DNA from: Hymenopellis radicata
Lineage: Eukaryota > Basidiomycota > Agaricomycetes > Agaricales > Physalacriaceae
Reading direction: 5' to 3'
Length of the DNA: 64,000 nt
NCBI GenBank assembly: GCA_015501595.1
Contig: JADNRX010000234.1
Coordinates: forward strand, 1-64,000
In this document: positions 30,847-43,689 of the stretch, piece by piece
Position numbering within the stretch: position 1 is the first letter of the stretch
Layout: each line of letters starts with the position of its first letter
Translations under genes and position numbers: made by a program
The notes under the pieces: generated by a model
Database searches by the model: none
What the model saw: the letters and a program-made list of their open reading frames with translations, nothing else
Told to the model about the DNA's origin: nothing

Positions 30847-33170
30847 TTACAAGATATATAGGAAGCCGACTTGACCCTCCAGAGGTTCACCAGTCTCCCT
30901 AGCGCGTTTGTTGCGATTGGAGTAGGTGATGGAAGTAACCGATAGGAGGGAGATCATCAGGATTTGGGCACCAATTATTGCCCACATGCCAGGAATGTAG
31001 CGAGGGTAGTCTGCTTGACGGAAGCTGAGTGCACATATGAGAATAGGAACGGAATTGAGGTAGGCCGCGATAACTTACACAGTAGTTCCTAAGATACCAC
31101 CGATGCCTCCGAAGGATACGAGGAGCGCGCTTGAGACGGACCGCTAAACGGCGCGTCAACACCATGCTTGAGCTGTACCAAGTAGTAGGTAAGTACTTAC
31201 TTTACTTTGACCGACGATGTTGTTGGCATTCTATGTCGAGACAGGCATCAGTCATGGCCAGAAAGAAGCGTTCAAGAACTCACATAAGCAATGATCGAGG
31301 ACATGCAACCAGAAGCTCCCGCAGAGAACACGAAGATACCTAGGCGAGTTCAGTCACTTCCTTGAAGACTTCGCAGAAGCGCACCGAAGTATCTGACACC
31401 GTTCCCGTCAGCATATCCGGTAATCAGCATGCCAGTAATAGTCATGAAAGACTGTATCGCGATAAATATAGCGCGTTGACCGCTTCTGTCTGACACCCAT
31501 GCGAAGATGAAGGCACTCGATGCCTAACAGCCCCAGATATCAGTAAGCGAATCGATGGAAGGGGACTATACTGACAGCAGCGACTAAAGGAGGAGCCGAC
31601 AGTAGGAGAGTTTCTGACACCGACCAGCCCATGCCGAAAAGAATGATGGGAGAGAAAAAACCTGCGAGATGACGGGATTAGGTGATAGACATAAGAAGAG
31701 AATGAATGCACAGAAACGTACTCGCCGCGTACGCGGGCATGGTAGAAGCCATGTACATGAAACCTTCAGAAATAGCGCTCAGGCATATTGAGAGAGAGCG
31801 AAAGCGCGTCACAAGCCCACCATGTGCCCAGAGAACCCAATCCTTTAGATGGTGAACGATCTTGCTGCGTGTTATACCGTCAGGTACAGAATCACCGCGG
31901 TCGTCTTCAACGCGACGTAGGATGATCTAAATCAGACGTGTCGGTGAATTTGAGCATCCCATGTTTCTCACCGGAGCCGTACGGCGACATTACCTTAGTC
32001 TGTTCTTCCGTGAGGAAATTGTTCTTGTCCGGAAAGTCGGGAACAAAGAAAAAGCCTAAGAAGCTACATCCAACAGTAGCAATGCCTTCGATGATCTTTC
32101 TGGTATTCAGTGCGACGTCCTCTGACCCCATGGGAATGCGCGACTTACGAAGATCCACGACCATCCTCTGTATCCTCCGATGCCGTCCATGAGGGTAAGA
32201 ACGTAGGCTACGCTCTATTGTCAGTTTATGTCTTGACCATCAAATTGGATGTTCCCCACAGAAAACAGCGCCAAAGCCGCTTATAGCAATTGAGGCTTGG
32301 AGGAATCCTGCAATCCTGCGTTGCGCGTGAGCCAAATTCAATAGCTTCCAGCATCGAATTCATACCTTGTCTGAACTTCTTGACGTGTGTACCTACATCA
32401 TGGCAGCGCGGTATGAGTACAGTCACTGAGATGCCTAAGAGCAACATTACCAAGTCGAAACAATATAAATTAGAGCAGGAAAAAATCCGGCCTTGTAGGA
32501 TGAGGATGAGAAAAACGGGGGACCCCGGAGTGTTGGATTACTTACCTCAAAAGCTCCCAGTAACACTCTGCACCCGGCAAGGGCCTGCCAGGTTTGGCAG
32601 AAGCCCATACCAATCTCTACACAGCCCCAGCCGAAGATGTAGAAAGTAAGGCAGTTACGAGCACCGAACTTCCGCAGTACAAGGTTCGTTGGTAGTTGTC
32701 TATTGTGATGTTAGTAACAAGAATGGGTTACGGTGGAGGAGACTCGTACAAGAGGATGTAGGGAATGAAGTAGACGCAAGACACGACACTGAAACGGTTA
32801 CCTTCGCCCAGGCCCTGTGAAATTTTACAATTAGGATGCAGTAACGATACCTGTCGGTTTCGAGTGGGCCTACCAGTTGATCGCCCATTCCAGCAGTCCG
32901 AGCGATTCCCATGTTGGAGCGATCGATAATGGTGACTGAGTATAGAAAACCAAGGAGTGGTAGCATTCGCCAATCGACTCGACGACTGTGAGGGAATGAG
33001 TATGATGCTTTAGCAGAACGCGACAGAAGATACCGACACTGTAGCGCGTTCTGAGACCTCTACAGTATCCGAAGAGACTACATGGCGGATGTCTGCGCTG
33101 TTCCCGTCGGCGCGTCCTTGATCGAGAGAGAATCGCGGTCATGGATGGTGTCAGTACCGATGGAGCTCAT
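30847..33170 (-). CDS. MFS transporter, DAL5/TNA1 (anion:cation symporter) type
   Basis: A plasma-membrane symporter for an organic anion such as a nicotinate-, allantoate- or pantothenate-like substrate. The exons read WRMLPLLGFLYSVTIIDRSN (TM1 and family motif), GLGEGNRFS, NLVLRKFGARN, GMGFCQTWQALAGCRVLLGA (TM4), AGFFPALIYIVSTW and DGIGGYRGWSWIF. The family loop TEEQTK...RRVEDDRGDS...DWVLWAHG follows, then ISEGFMYM, FGGIGGILGTTV and the last TM with a cytoplasmic RNKRARETGEPLEG tail. Over ten short introns. The frame near the N-terminus (33060-33110) needs either an unusual splice or one missing base. A TATA box lies 71 bases upstream. Confidence 0.85.
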
Positions 33171-33240
33171 GATAGCGTGAAGGGCAGAAGAGCGGAAGGG
33201 TAGACCGAACCCGGTTGACTTTACAGGATAGCATAAGTAC

Positions 33241-33250
33241 CTTTTATATG
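33241..33250 (-). promoter_or_regulatory. TATA box of the MFS gene
   Basis: CATATAAAAG on the minus strand, about 71 bases upstream of the start at 33170. Confidence 0.5.
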
Positions 33251-33259
33251 TGCAGACTC

Positions 33260-35790
33260 TGCGAGTACGGAAAGCACATCAAACGGAGATACTTTGCCTA
33301 GTTGAACCCGAAAAAAACAGCCGGGCTATGATTGGACGTGACCCTGAACTGAGATAAGCGGCGCTAACATACCGTTCTTATCGGCAGGAGGGCGACTCCA
33401 AACGGTAGCTGGACCCACTGTGCGCCACAAGAATGAGTAGATGTCACTAACAAGAGGAGGATTCATGTGGCGGCGAGTCGTCGACGATCCTGAGCGTCGA
33501 TTCACCATGGATTGGAAGGCGAACATATGCAGATCGAAGCACGCAAGGTCGACGCGTTGTGGTGGCGCTGCTGACGTGTCTAGCCCCACTAGCAAAGGCT
33601 CAGTGAGGGCCAAAAGGAATAAGGTTGATCGCGTGGCAGTCGCGTGTTGGTCGCGTGCCCCAAACCCTTTTAGCAAGATCCGGCGAATCAGGTCTTCTTC
33701 GTCATCCACGAGTACGAACACCGATACGTCTTGTTCTTCTTAGAGAGAGGATGAACAGAATGTATGTTTGGCCGTGAACACGAGGTCCGGTGTGGGTAGA
33801 TAGATCTGCCGCGTCTCGGACGGTAAGTGCCATTTTAAACACTGGAATCGATGCGATAGAGAACTGCTATGAACGAAGGAGCTCTTCGCAAAGCCACATA
33901 ATTTCTCTGCGAAGCAGCGAACAAGAATCAGTACAATGTAAGTAACTTGAAGGTTTGTCACGCAGCTCACTGGTTGAGGAGTTCACAGCATAAGGTTCTG
34001 CAATTACGGGAGCACTAGAGAGTGAGTTCAAGGGGGTAAAGGTTCAGACAGCAGGGATCTGAAACTACAGAAACACCGCCGGATGAAAAAAAGCATGCCT
34101 ACGAGATGGTTGAATGGTAGAGAACGCGTACTTCGACCCGAGGGGCATCGTACGTAGCTTTCAACGGTGCACTCTTCCAATTCGAGTGGTAAAGCTTGAT
34201 TTACCTGCGGTCGAAGGTGCATTGAACACGGTAAATATCTGCAGGCGCCCACTGCCGTCGGAACGTCCGAGCACACCGGAAGCTTCGTGAACTTGATGGG
34301 TTCTAAGATCTAAGTACTATCACACAAGACCGGGAAAGATGAGGCGTTCCTAACCGCCATAACTAAATGAGACCGTCAAGAATGGCCGAACGAACGTAAT
34401 ACCTGATAAAATGGGATTATCAGTATCGTGAGACAAAAGTTGACAGAAAATGACAATTTCGGCGACTTCGTAGGAACAGAAGCCTGTTGAGAAGGCTCAT
34501 CCTTCTCAGGGCGAGCGGGTGGATATACCAGAGCAAAGATACCGATCGAAATGGACGACGGGGAGGACGCCCTAGGCGATAGACGGATCTGCAGAAGAGG
34601 AGTACATTCTGTTCTACGATCAGCATTCAAAGTCCCAGCGCTACCTGAAAGCTGTGAAATAATACACTCCCATTCAACGTATTAAATTAACTACCGGTCC
34701 GCGCGTAAACTCGGACGGAGCACGAGAAGTTGCAATCGGGTAACAGTTCAGCGTTCGTGCTGTAGAGATAACTATCCACGGGGTGGAGCAGTGAGCCCAG
34801 ATGCAGAGTCTAGTACTGTTGACAAGTCAAGTTCTTGCCAACCTGAACGATACCATGACCTACCAAGGCGGAATTACGATGTCCAAGTAGTCAGTCCCTA
34901 TCCCGCAGGCTACCACGGGATGCTGTGGTTCCTGTGATAGCGCAAACTCAGGTCTCCACGTCGTGTTCTTGTCATGGAGGCCGTAAGACGTTATCGCTCA
35001 AGATCGCGAAGCTCGGTAAGAATGTAGGCAGAGGCGTTCGCTCCAAGCATGACAATTGCAATCTGTATACTATGATAAGCGAGCACAAGCGAGATTGGAA
35101 TGGAAGGAGGGGCTCCATCAGATATGATGTAGTACGCGGTTCAAATAGCAGTCAGGTGAAGAAACCCAGTGGAGATTGGTCGACTAAGACTAAGAAGCCC
35201 GACTGCGCGCGCATCATACCTCCAAACATAACTGCACCGTTCGTGCCTGCAGTCATATCAGCACGGGACGACGCGCGGTTCAGAAACACAGAGGAATAGT
35301 AGGAAAGCAGCAGACTTCGGTAGATTCGGCGATAGAAGCGAAGAGATTTACAGCTGGACGCCGATGTGAACGGTATTACACGCTACCATCACCGCTCGAC
35401 ATCAGTGGTGGTGGTCTGGGGTAAGTGGATGCCTCGGAGAGCACGCGGACTTAAGTAGGAGGCATCGGAAGAAAGGCACCCATCGGCTGTTTCCATTCTT
35501 GTGGTTTTCTTTCTTGAGACCGGTTTCCACAACGATTATGTCGTACTACAAGCTGATGATAGCTCAGCATTATGACTGGGGGGCTACCCACTCAAAGCGC
35601 GGGGTTTTAGAAAGGCTTTGGATCCTTTCGGATCCGAAGGGCGAATTGCACACTCGGTGTTCGGTACGGTATGGTATGAACACGAGGTACAATACGCCTA
35701 GGTTCAGCCTATCATGTGAGGAAAGAAGCCGCCACAACCAAACAATATCGACACTCACCAAATGGCAGCAATCTCTGAAGGGAACCTGTG
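33260..35790. other. 2.5-kb interval, only weak coding signals
   Basis: Minus-strand fragments at 33326-33721 (131 codons, reading HMNPPLVSDIYSFLWRTVGP) and near 34030-34280 look partly coding and might be exons of one decayed gene. I do not recognise them and could not join them with confidence. A plus-strand frame at 34925-35299 is Lys/Arg-rich and probably spurious. Confidence 0.35.
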
Positions 35791-36041
35791 TCAGTGTACG
35801 AATGTACTGAAGATGAGGAAGAAGCGAGCTGCGAGAGAGTGGGAAAATTCTGAGGCGACGTTGATGGCGTACATGATGTGGTTTAAAATTGAGAAGCAAT
35901 TTACCCCTTCCAGCCTTTATGACTTTTCAACACGAGAAAGAAGCCTCCGAGCAAGCAAATCTGAGGGGCGGCAGAAATACTCGCATATCGACTCGAAATC
36001 AGCCCAGAGGCCGCTGCGCGCATGTTCAAAGAACAGTTTAG

Positions 36042-37123
36042 CTAGTTCCTATATAAAGTGAGCAAGTCAACACATTGAGATGAAGAGAAACGCAGACGTG
36101 TATTGCGCTCATCGTATTTTTTAAGCCGGTTTGCGACGCACTTCTGTGCAAGATCCCAAGTATCCTCGCCCCTCCACCTCCCCCATTCAGAATCGAAGGC
36201 ATGCGGCTCCTCAAAGGCCTGTAGGCTACGAATCTGGCGGCGCGGACAAAAGTCATGAGAGACCACCACGAATCGATCCGAAGCCTCGGAAATGGCGTCT
36301 AATTGATTCTCAAGCACACGGTCCTTGTCCCGGGAATAGGGGAGCCCAATCGCCATGACCATAGTGAACGTCGCGACAGTGGCTGGCAATTGCGACATGA
36401 GGGATGGCACGATCACGGAGAAAAGCTCGCCGTCGTCGAAGAAGTGCGCGCTTACCGCATAACCAGAAAGGCTCATATGCGCAAGATTGGGACACCACGC
36501 AAAGACCTCCAGCCACGGAATATCTTTTATGTCCTGGTTGTTTTCGCAGTCCAAATTCAGGTGCGTTAGAGATTCCGGGAGAATCTTGACCCAGTCCAGT
36601 ATAGCGTGCCAGCTGTGATTGGTTATATCGAGGGACATATGAGTCGGACGTAGGCGGCCACTATTGCGAGTAAACCGATGCAACTCCAAGTCATGGTCAA
36701 TGAGCCACACAGCCAGACGCTGCACGCCATTACACACTTCCAAGATAGCTCTCGCCCACGGCCAAATGGCAGCGATCGGATGGTCTGGACATTTAAGCAT
36801 GCCGGTGCTACGATCCCCAAGGCAAAGAACCTTGACGGCGCGCGAGAAGAACGCATTGTCGTTGCGGGAAATTATTGATTCATGGAATGCTGCAAGCTTC
36901 GAGCCCGTGCAAATAACGACGGAGTTATGTAAGATGGGTCAATCCTACAACACAAGTTAGGAATATAAGGAAGTCATTCAAACACTCACCATTGTCGGAC
37001 GACATTAGAGACAAGAACGAGACGATACGCAGTTGCCCCATCCTCTCAAGCAGCTGTTTCGAAAATTAAACGCGCAATGTCAATGGGCATATCCGGAAGC
37101 GGTGAAAGTCGAAGGTAAATCAT
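36042..37123 (-). pseudogene. F-box-like protein, copy C, disabled
   Basis: An inverted duplicate of 22181-23270. In exon 1 the Trp codon of ETAAW is TGA, a premature stop. At the start of exon 2 one G is missing (GATTGACCC against GATTGAGCCC in copy A), shifting the frame. The intron donor near the end (GGTGAGC in copy A) is CGATGAGC here. The long Leu-rich exon (36042-36800) stays open and close to copy A. With three independent lesions this is a real pseudogene rather than a sequencing artefact. Confidence 0.85.
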
Positions 37124-37261
37124 CGGGATGGGTGATGGTGGTTGCTAAATAAGTGAGCTCGGCATCTTCCGGTCCTGCAAGGCATAACAAACATTCAAGC
37201 CTCTTGCCCTTTGCATTCATTTTACTGAATGTGATTATAGATTTATAGTACATATCATATC

Positions 37262-39860
37262 TTGCCACAGGAAAACCACATCCAAGTCGCGCGGCCGACA
37301 GATCACTCCAAAAGCAGCGATGCTCCCACGCTCCTTTTTGGTATGCGACCATGCTTCGTCGTGCACCAAACGCGTCGCCACGTATACGCGCCTACCCTAA
37401 AGAAAGACACGGCCGAATCCATTTTTATGCATGCAAAACCGAGTTCGCGGCTGCCACCTCCATCGCAGAGGGAAGCAAGTTATCTCATTTGAACGTTCTG
37501 CCAGAGGTTATCATTGCAACTTGAAGTGCGTACAGCACGTAAAGGACCGGCGGTGTCTGAAAACCAAAAAGGGCGCGGTAATTCCGGAAAATCGCCCTCT
37601 TCATTGCCGTACTAGAAAGGACCGATTTGCTGTATAACCCTTCCATACCCGTTCGTTTCCTCTTTTATCTTTTCCATCTACTGCTGATTTTTCCATAGGA
37701 ACTCATGGGTTAGCTAAACTGCTTCCGCGTTGGCTCAAGGGGGATGGGAACGTCCTCTTTGGTGGTCGCTCTGGGATACGGACGGTGAAGACGCACCGAA
37801 TGGGGGGACCTTTTCGAGGAGTACATGTTGACGCGGCCACGGCTCCGCCGCATCTACATTACCTTTAATGGCCAGCGCGACCAACCAGGACGACGAGCCA
37901 GGCCATAAGGCTAATTCCGTACATGATCCCCTGCTAATTAGAACCCTACCGTTCATACAAGACTCCTTCTAATTAGCAGTCCACCTCAAGCAGAGGAAAT
38001 CATGCATGGCCCACAAAGGTCATGCATGATTCAGCGTAGCATTCAAAATCTCCCGCGCCCTTCCAAATTGGGCAGGGTTTCGCGTTCTGAAAGCGACCGT
38101 TGCCCACAGCGGAATGGGGGCGCTCCAGATCGACTTCGCGATCTCGAATCTCGATACGCTTTGATAATCAGTGTGCCTGCCGACGATGACGCACCACTAG
38201 GCACTGGTGATGGGTGCATCGGGCCTACATTGCTATATTGTCAATAAACGACAGAACACATATGTAAAAAAGCTCGTCGAGGACAGTGATACAGTCACAG
38301 CACAGTGACCTCACTAAGAGAGTCATGGTAGAGCACGGTCGGCGGTCGGGGGATAATGGTTGGAATGGATGGCCCGATCAGCGATGCCGACATAGAGCGC
38401 GCTTGAGGTGCTCGGGTGTGTTGATGGTGCTGAGGGTGACTGCTACAGGAGGCAGGTTGTAGTTCCTGGATCACAACACGACAGCATAACCATGGGCAGG
38501 GCTTGTAGAGTGAAAATATTCAAGTTTTGTAGGGTATCCGCCGCATTGTTGAATATCATATTGAATCTGAGCCCAAGATAGGCCCGGGTGCCTTCAGAAT
38601 GGTTAGAAGGACGAGTATGAACTAGTTGAGAATGATCCCAAAAAAATTCGAGGGAACTCACTCTCACGATGCTTATACATGGAGGTTACAGTTAGAGTAC
38701 TCAAGCACCTTTCGATCAGAATGATGATTTCGTCGGACAGAAACTCAAACTCGCCTCTCCCGACCGTTCTGACATTCCGGAAGCAGTAGAATGCAATTTA
38801 GCATGTCCCTGCTTCATATTCCAGCACCATTAGCGAACATCTGGATGTTTGAGTATGTTGTTCAGGGTTCCGAAGGTTGACAAGGCTCAAACAGCTTCTG
38901 CAATTGACCAGAGCCTCCATATCTTGATCTGGAGCACAAGAAGTGTCAAATACATGGTACATTTTGAACCCATGCAGTTTCATCACAACCGTTCCGGCCT
39001 GAAGGAGGATAATTCGCAAAAATGCACGGTGCTACACATACCCGGCATTCGGACCGAACATCCAACGAGGCTCGGACAGTGCCGAGCGGAGTTCTTACAA
39101 GCTGTACAGTCGCGGAATCAGACGCGGATCAGCTTGGTGGCTCTTGTTCCACGTGCCCGCTATGATTTAACACCGGGCGGTGGGCGATTCCACTGGGGAC
39201 CCAGCACCTGCCCAGCACTCGCGTATCTGGATATGACTCATCATGTAGATAGTCTGTCTACTCATCTCCTGTACCATTTGTAGAGTGGCTATATGTTGGC
39301 TTTTATTGCGCCACAATTCCTCCAGGGAATTATTGCCACCGAGGAACGATTGTCGATCATGATCGCACCGAAATAAAACCCACGTTTCTCTCTCGTGATT
39401 TGAATTTGACAGAGCCAGATATAGCGAGGAGGCGGGACTACCACGAGTCAAGGCGGGCATAGATCATGCATGACCATCGTAGGTCATGGCCACAGCACTC
39501 AAGTCATGTACAACTCCATATTCCCCTTCTAATTAGCGGCGGTCTTGTATGAACGGGGAGGTTGTAATAAGAAGGGATCATGTACAACTAGGCTCTTATC
39601 GGGTGGACGAGCAGCTGCTCCGGCTTCTTTCTGAAAACATCGTCTCCTCAGATCTGAAGGGTAGTGGTAGTAAGTATACGATGCAGGATGTTATGTACCA
39701 ATAACAAAGCCGACGAGCTCACCAGACTGAAGAGCCCTCAAGGCAGTGTGGAGCCGTCGAGAAAGCAGATCTGGAAGCGGTGCCGCTGTGTCCCCACCGA
39801 GTGCAAATATGGTCCTGCCCTTTGGCATCGAGGAGCTCATGTTTTGATCTTGGTGCAGAA
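37262..39860 (+). pseudogene. EngB copy C, split by a transposon
   Basis: The left part (37262-37901) carries a decayed 5' exon and P-loop (GGAAAATCGCCCTC), then GCCGCATCTACATTACCTTTAATGG, matching the middle of copies A and B. The right part resumes at 39606 with CAGCTGCTCC-GC-TCTTTCTGAAAACATC and KADELTRLK (G4). Many substitutions and indels make it non-functional. Confidence 0.85.
37902..39605. mobile_element. 1.7-kb terminal-inverted-repeat DNA element inserted in EngB copy C
   Basis: Imperfect terminal inverted repeats of about 75 bp (left 37902-37976, right 39530-39605) share TACATGATCCC, CCGTTCATACAAGAC and CTAATTAG. A second, inner pair shares TCATGCATGAT. The flanks show a target-site duplication: GACGAGCCAG (37892-37901) and GACGAGCAG (39606-39614). 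A duplication of 9-10 bp suggests hAT or Mutator-like mobilisation. The interior has no transposase that I recognise; its longest frame is 38849-39283. It is non-autonomous and may carry captured host sequence. The insertion site is confirmed by the intact sequence in copies A and B. Confidence 0.85.
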
Positions 39861-39869
39861 GCTTGTCGT

Positions 39870-40850
39870 CCTCCCCTCCTCGATTGTTGAACCTTCCTGC
39901 ATTGGCGACGGCAAGCTTCGTTTCGTCTAGACCAATCGTTGATGAGCTAATCTTGCCCTAGGAAGTTTCTGAATCACTAGAATGTCAACCGGGATTTGGG
40001 TCACATGAGTTCACTCTATCACTGTTGTTCTCGTCAACGTCGGACGCGAACGTGGTTTTTTCAGGTGACGTACTTGCGCAGGAATTGCACCCGACCATTC
40101 CTTATTACGAATCGCCAGGCTTCTTTCCTCACAAGTACCCATGTACATACCGAAGTTCTATTATCTTACTCGACTTCAGCATCGTATTTCATTGGTCTAG
40201 GAATGTGTTGACCCTTTCTGACGCTGGAATTGGGTCGCAGGTTTACTCGGACATGCCACACAGCTATCCAACTCACAGCTATCGATATACGCGCGCGCTC
40301 TTCGGGTTCATGCGCAGCGTACTTGCTGTGTATATCGCGTCATCCCTTGGAATCGACCCTAGGTTTCTATTGGCATCTTTGTTTTGGCGCCTGTGTTGGA
40401 CTTGGGCGCTTGAGCTATTGAATGTCCAACCTGAACCAATATATTCCGATAGCTGTCAAAGCTGTTCAGATGCAGTTCCTTACACTCCATAGCGATGTTA
40501 TTGTTGGATAATTGGCATGCATTGAGCGTTTCCGACCCCATTGTATCATGGCGTTTTGGCCCGAAGACTTCCAGAGATGCCTTCACAGCCATCTTTCCAT
40601 TCCAGGCTAGCTGTCTATTTGCGGCTCCTATGTGAGCTCCCAAACTGCTGTCGTCCTAACATCATCTTAATGACGTCCCAATGCGATTGCTGTGCCTCCC
40701 TGGGAAGGTCATACTTGTGGCGTATCCATACGTTGAATCATCTTCAGATGACGAGATCCATTCATCTACAGCAAGATGCATACTTGGATGTCGACGCTGC
40801 TAAAGTGCGAGCGATACAGCTATCCATTCTGACAGCTCGATATTTAAGTC
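39870..40850. other. interval with a possible degraded gene
   Basis: A plus-strand frame at 40025-40492 reads partly like a membrane protein (RALFGFMRSVLAVYIASSL) and includes what may be unspliced introns. No family assigned. Confidence 0.35.
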
Positions 40851-40854
40851 CTTC

Positions 40855-41538
40855 ATGGCCTCACCTTTCCGACACCCATCCTTTATCATGTGCGCTTCGA
40901 GGAAAGCCGTCTCATACGCCGGTTCCTCTCATACGTTTGTCTACGACGATCAGAGTTCATCCTCGCCTATGTCAGGGCGCACAACTCATTCCAGCGCACC
41001 CCCGCTCAGAGCTGCATCCACGATGCCGCCTACCCCGCGTCCTGCAACCATCGCGCTTCCAGCAATCAACAGCTCAATTCGAGCTTCATCGCTTCTGACG
41101 CCTAACGCGCCAGGCGCCATACGCGTCGATCTCTCCACCAAGCTCGACTCGTTTATTCACCGCACCTCCCACGAACCCGCTACGACCGATCCTGATCTCC
41201 AGCGCATGGTGCTCGGGTTCAAAGACCTGATGTGGCGGATCGAAGTCGCTGCCCAGCCGGGAGCGAGATCGATTACCGTGCAGGATGTCGTTCGCGAGGT
41301 GTACAGTACTCTTCGAACAAGGCTCGAGGCTGCAGAGGTGAAGACTCTGAGAGAAGAGCAGAAGGCGGGCCTGGAGGAGGCGAAGAGGAGGAGGTTGGCT
41401 AGGTGGTCAGAAGATGACAAGCCCGGGCCCAGGCGTGTGGACGTACTGCATCGCAGGACGTTGTTTGTTGGGATCAAGCCGGAAGCTGATGGGTCCACGA
41501 GCGATTGGACGATTTGTTTGGAAGATGCTGCCGAGTAG
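40855..41538 (+). CDS. DUF6699-like protein, paralogue
   Basis: 227 codons, intact. It aligns with the 19591-20259 protein over the last 180 residues: IRVDLSTKLDSFIHR, QPGARSITVQDVVREVYSTL, EEQKAGLEEAKRRRLARW, RRVDVLHRRTLFVGIKP, WTICLED. The first 45 residues are Ser-rich and differ, so translation may start further in, at MPPTPRPATIALP. It is the outer member of inverted block C and the only one there without visible damage. Function unknown. Confidence 0.75.
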   Translation: MASPFRHPSFIMCASRKAVSYAGSSHTFVYDDQSSSSPMSGRTTHSSAPPLRAASTMPPTPRPATIALPAINSSIRASSLLTPNAPGAIRVDLSTKLDSFIHRTSHEPATTDPDLQRMVLGFKDLMWRIEVAAQPGARSITVQDVVREVYSTLRTRLEAAEVKTLREEQKAGLEEAKRRRLARWSEDDKPGPRRVDVLHRRTLFVGIKPEADGSTSDWTICLEDAAE

Positions 41539-41726
41539 CTTGGAGAGAGCCATTTCTTTGTTTCCAAGGCATATATATCCTACTCTGCACCATGGTTCCG
41601 ACCATGATCTCGAATAATTCATTTCCTTTATAAGCTGTGTATTGATTCTTGAAGTAATAAGTCTCTGCGCCACACTTGATACTGGATAAAATAACGATTG
41701 ATAATCAAGGGACAGATCAATGAATA

Positions 41727-42488
41727 TCAAGTTGTTCTACGGCGGTTGGTAAATGGTTTGACAGTTTCATCTGTATCATCGTCTCGCCTGCGCTTCGGCA
41801 GAGGACAGGCGCGACCTCTCCACGGTCTCTTATCCCAGAATACGTCTTCTAGTTCTACCGCCGAGGGTCTTCTAAAGGGATAACCTCCGCACGACGAACT
41901 GACACGTTGAGGCGCACCCTGTTGGGCGACGACCTTCCTGAATGCCACCGTCTCCGTCTCGTCGTGATCTTGAGTAAACTCAACCAGGGAATTGCCTGAA
42001 ACTACGACGTTAACGAAGGCGAGAAATTAGAGAGAGCAGGTGCATGCCTTCAGTGACTGAATTCGCACGTTTCGCAAATTCGGACATGTCCTTAGCAGTG
42101 TGCGCGTACATTTGGGACTCCTCGTAACTTGTAGTCTCGTAGCGGGAAGCCACGCCATTGAGGTCTGCTGTGACGGCCACAGTGCGCCCTGGATTCGGGG
42201 CTCCAAGTCTGTCACCAACGATAAGAAAAGTGATAGTTAGTAGACCTGCAGAACTACGTACCCATCGTTTGTTTCTCCAATATGTAGTCGATTTATTTCG
42301 TCGGCAAGCGTCGCAGTAGTCTCTTCGCTATCTGACCAGGACTCGGGGGCGCCCATATCCGCAAGGTCGTGCCTAAGCCAGGCTGCGACAAAAGCGAGAT
42401 CGTTGACAACTTCTTCAAGGTCAAGGACAGCATGCGCCAACCTGACATGTTGGACGAGACTGATAGGCGGTAGTTCGAGAGACGGCAT
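41727..42488 (-). CDS. hypothetical small nuclear-type protein, three exons
   Basis: The start at 42488 gives an acidic helical N-terminus (VQHVRLAHAVLDLEEVVNDL, WLRHDLADMG). An intron near 42205-42258 (GTACGT...GACAG) leads to a second exon (NPGRTVAVTADLNGVAS, EFAKR). A third exon ends in a bipartite basic stretch (PKRRRDDDTDETVKPFTNRR), probably a nuclear localisation signal, with the stop at 41727. The second intron (about 72 nt, GTGCGA...TTTCAG) is my inference from frame continuity. Family unknown. Confidence 0.5.
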
Positions 42489-42499
42489 GGTGAAAGTGG

Positions 42500-43560
42500 A
42501 TGGAAGGACGTATAGCTGACAAGTGGCGGGTTAAGAGGAAGACTTTGACTAGTGGCACCTTGAAAAGTCATTCTTTGTTCACTGTCCAGCGTCGGGTGTT
42601 TCGTGATACATTGCTGCGCGCGCGACAAATTAGACAAAGGAAGCCATGCGCGTCAGAACAACTCTCTCCATTGGCGGTCGTGTATATGGATCGTGTTGTT
42701 CCGAAAGCGGAAGGAAGAAAGGAGCGGAAACTGCCGAGTCGCCTTGCCCACACCCACCTCCTTCAAAAATTTCTGCTTCCTTTGTATTCAGAAACAACGC
42801 GGACGCCTTTGACGAATGCATGGTTCATTGTATTTTACAGACCTTGCGCGGCCTAACGCACATTTTCCTTATTCAAATCACACCGACTGCCAACTTGGAT
42901 CCTGACCCATACTACTTTGTCGGCGATGGATCAAGCTCAAAGAGTCAAAGCTGACTCGTTTATGCGCCGCACCTTGCATGTGATCTTGGATCGTGGCGCG
43001 GTCTAATGTCTCACTAGTCTCACTTTTCCTCTCTCGTCATCTGGACGCGTTTACACTATCACACCCATGTCTCTCTCTTCATCTTATGAGGACTTGTGGG
43101 ATCAGATGTTGACCTGAATGAGGTGCTGTGTATCTGCTCTCAGATGGATTGCCTTCTCCAAGAGAAATATGGCGATGGTAAGAGATTCTGGTTAACGTTC
43201 TCAATCAAGGTTACTCACGAGCGAGTCAACTTCAAAAGCTCCCTCCGGAGCTAGTGACACGGACATGGAACTCCATTCCGACTTTCTGAAGGAATACACT
43301 TCACTCGGGCTCGAGGCCGACACAATGGTCGACAGGTTCCTTCCTTCCCTGTTCCTCGCATGTAGTCCTAATCATTCCGCCAAACAGAATGACATATGCT
43401 TTCGAAGAATGCTGCTCATTCCTGCGATGGGCTCGTTCAGATCCAGACGTCACTCTGGAGACTTATCTGGGAGAGTACAGACACATAATTTGCAGGCTTG
43501 ACTCTGCAACGGTATGCCAGCCATATCAGTCTTGGGAAACTTCCTTGAACGTCTAGAATT
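42500..43560. other. interval without a recognised gene
   Basis: Short frames on both strands; CT-rich stretch near 43010-43080. Nothing supported. Confidence 0.4.
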
Positions 43561-43689
43561 CCGTCATGGATGAATGCTTTGCGCACTCATGCGCGCAACG
43601 ACTAGCCGACATTGCCCAGGAGCCAAGACGCCTAATTCGCGTAAGCCACGCACTAATAAGGAAGATGCGCATATCCTGCCTGGGGATAA

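Larger units (their letters stand above)
35797..41538. repeat. block C, inverted and decayed copy of block A
   Basis: Order on the plus axis is F-box-like (minus), EngB (plus, split), DUF6699 (plus): the mirror image of 19591-23515. It is longer than block A partly because of the 1.7-kb insertion at 37902-39605. Confidence 0.75.

Noticed and set aside
34925..35299. 124-codon plus-strand frame
   Set aside because: Basic, compositionally odd translation without family resemblance or start context.
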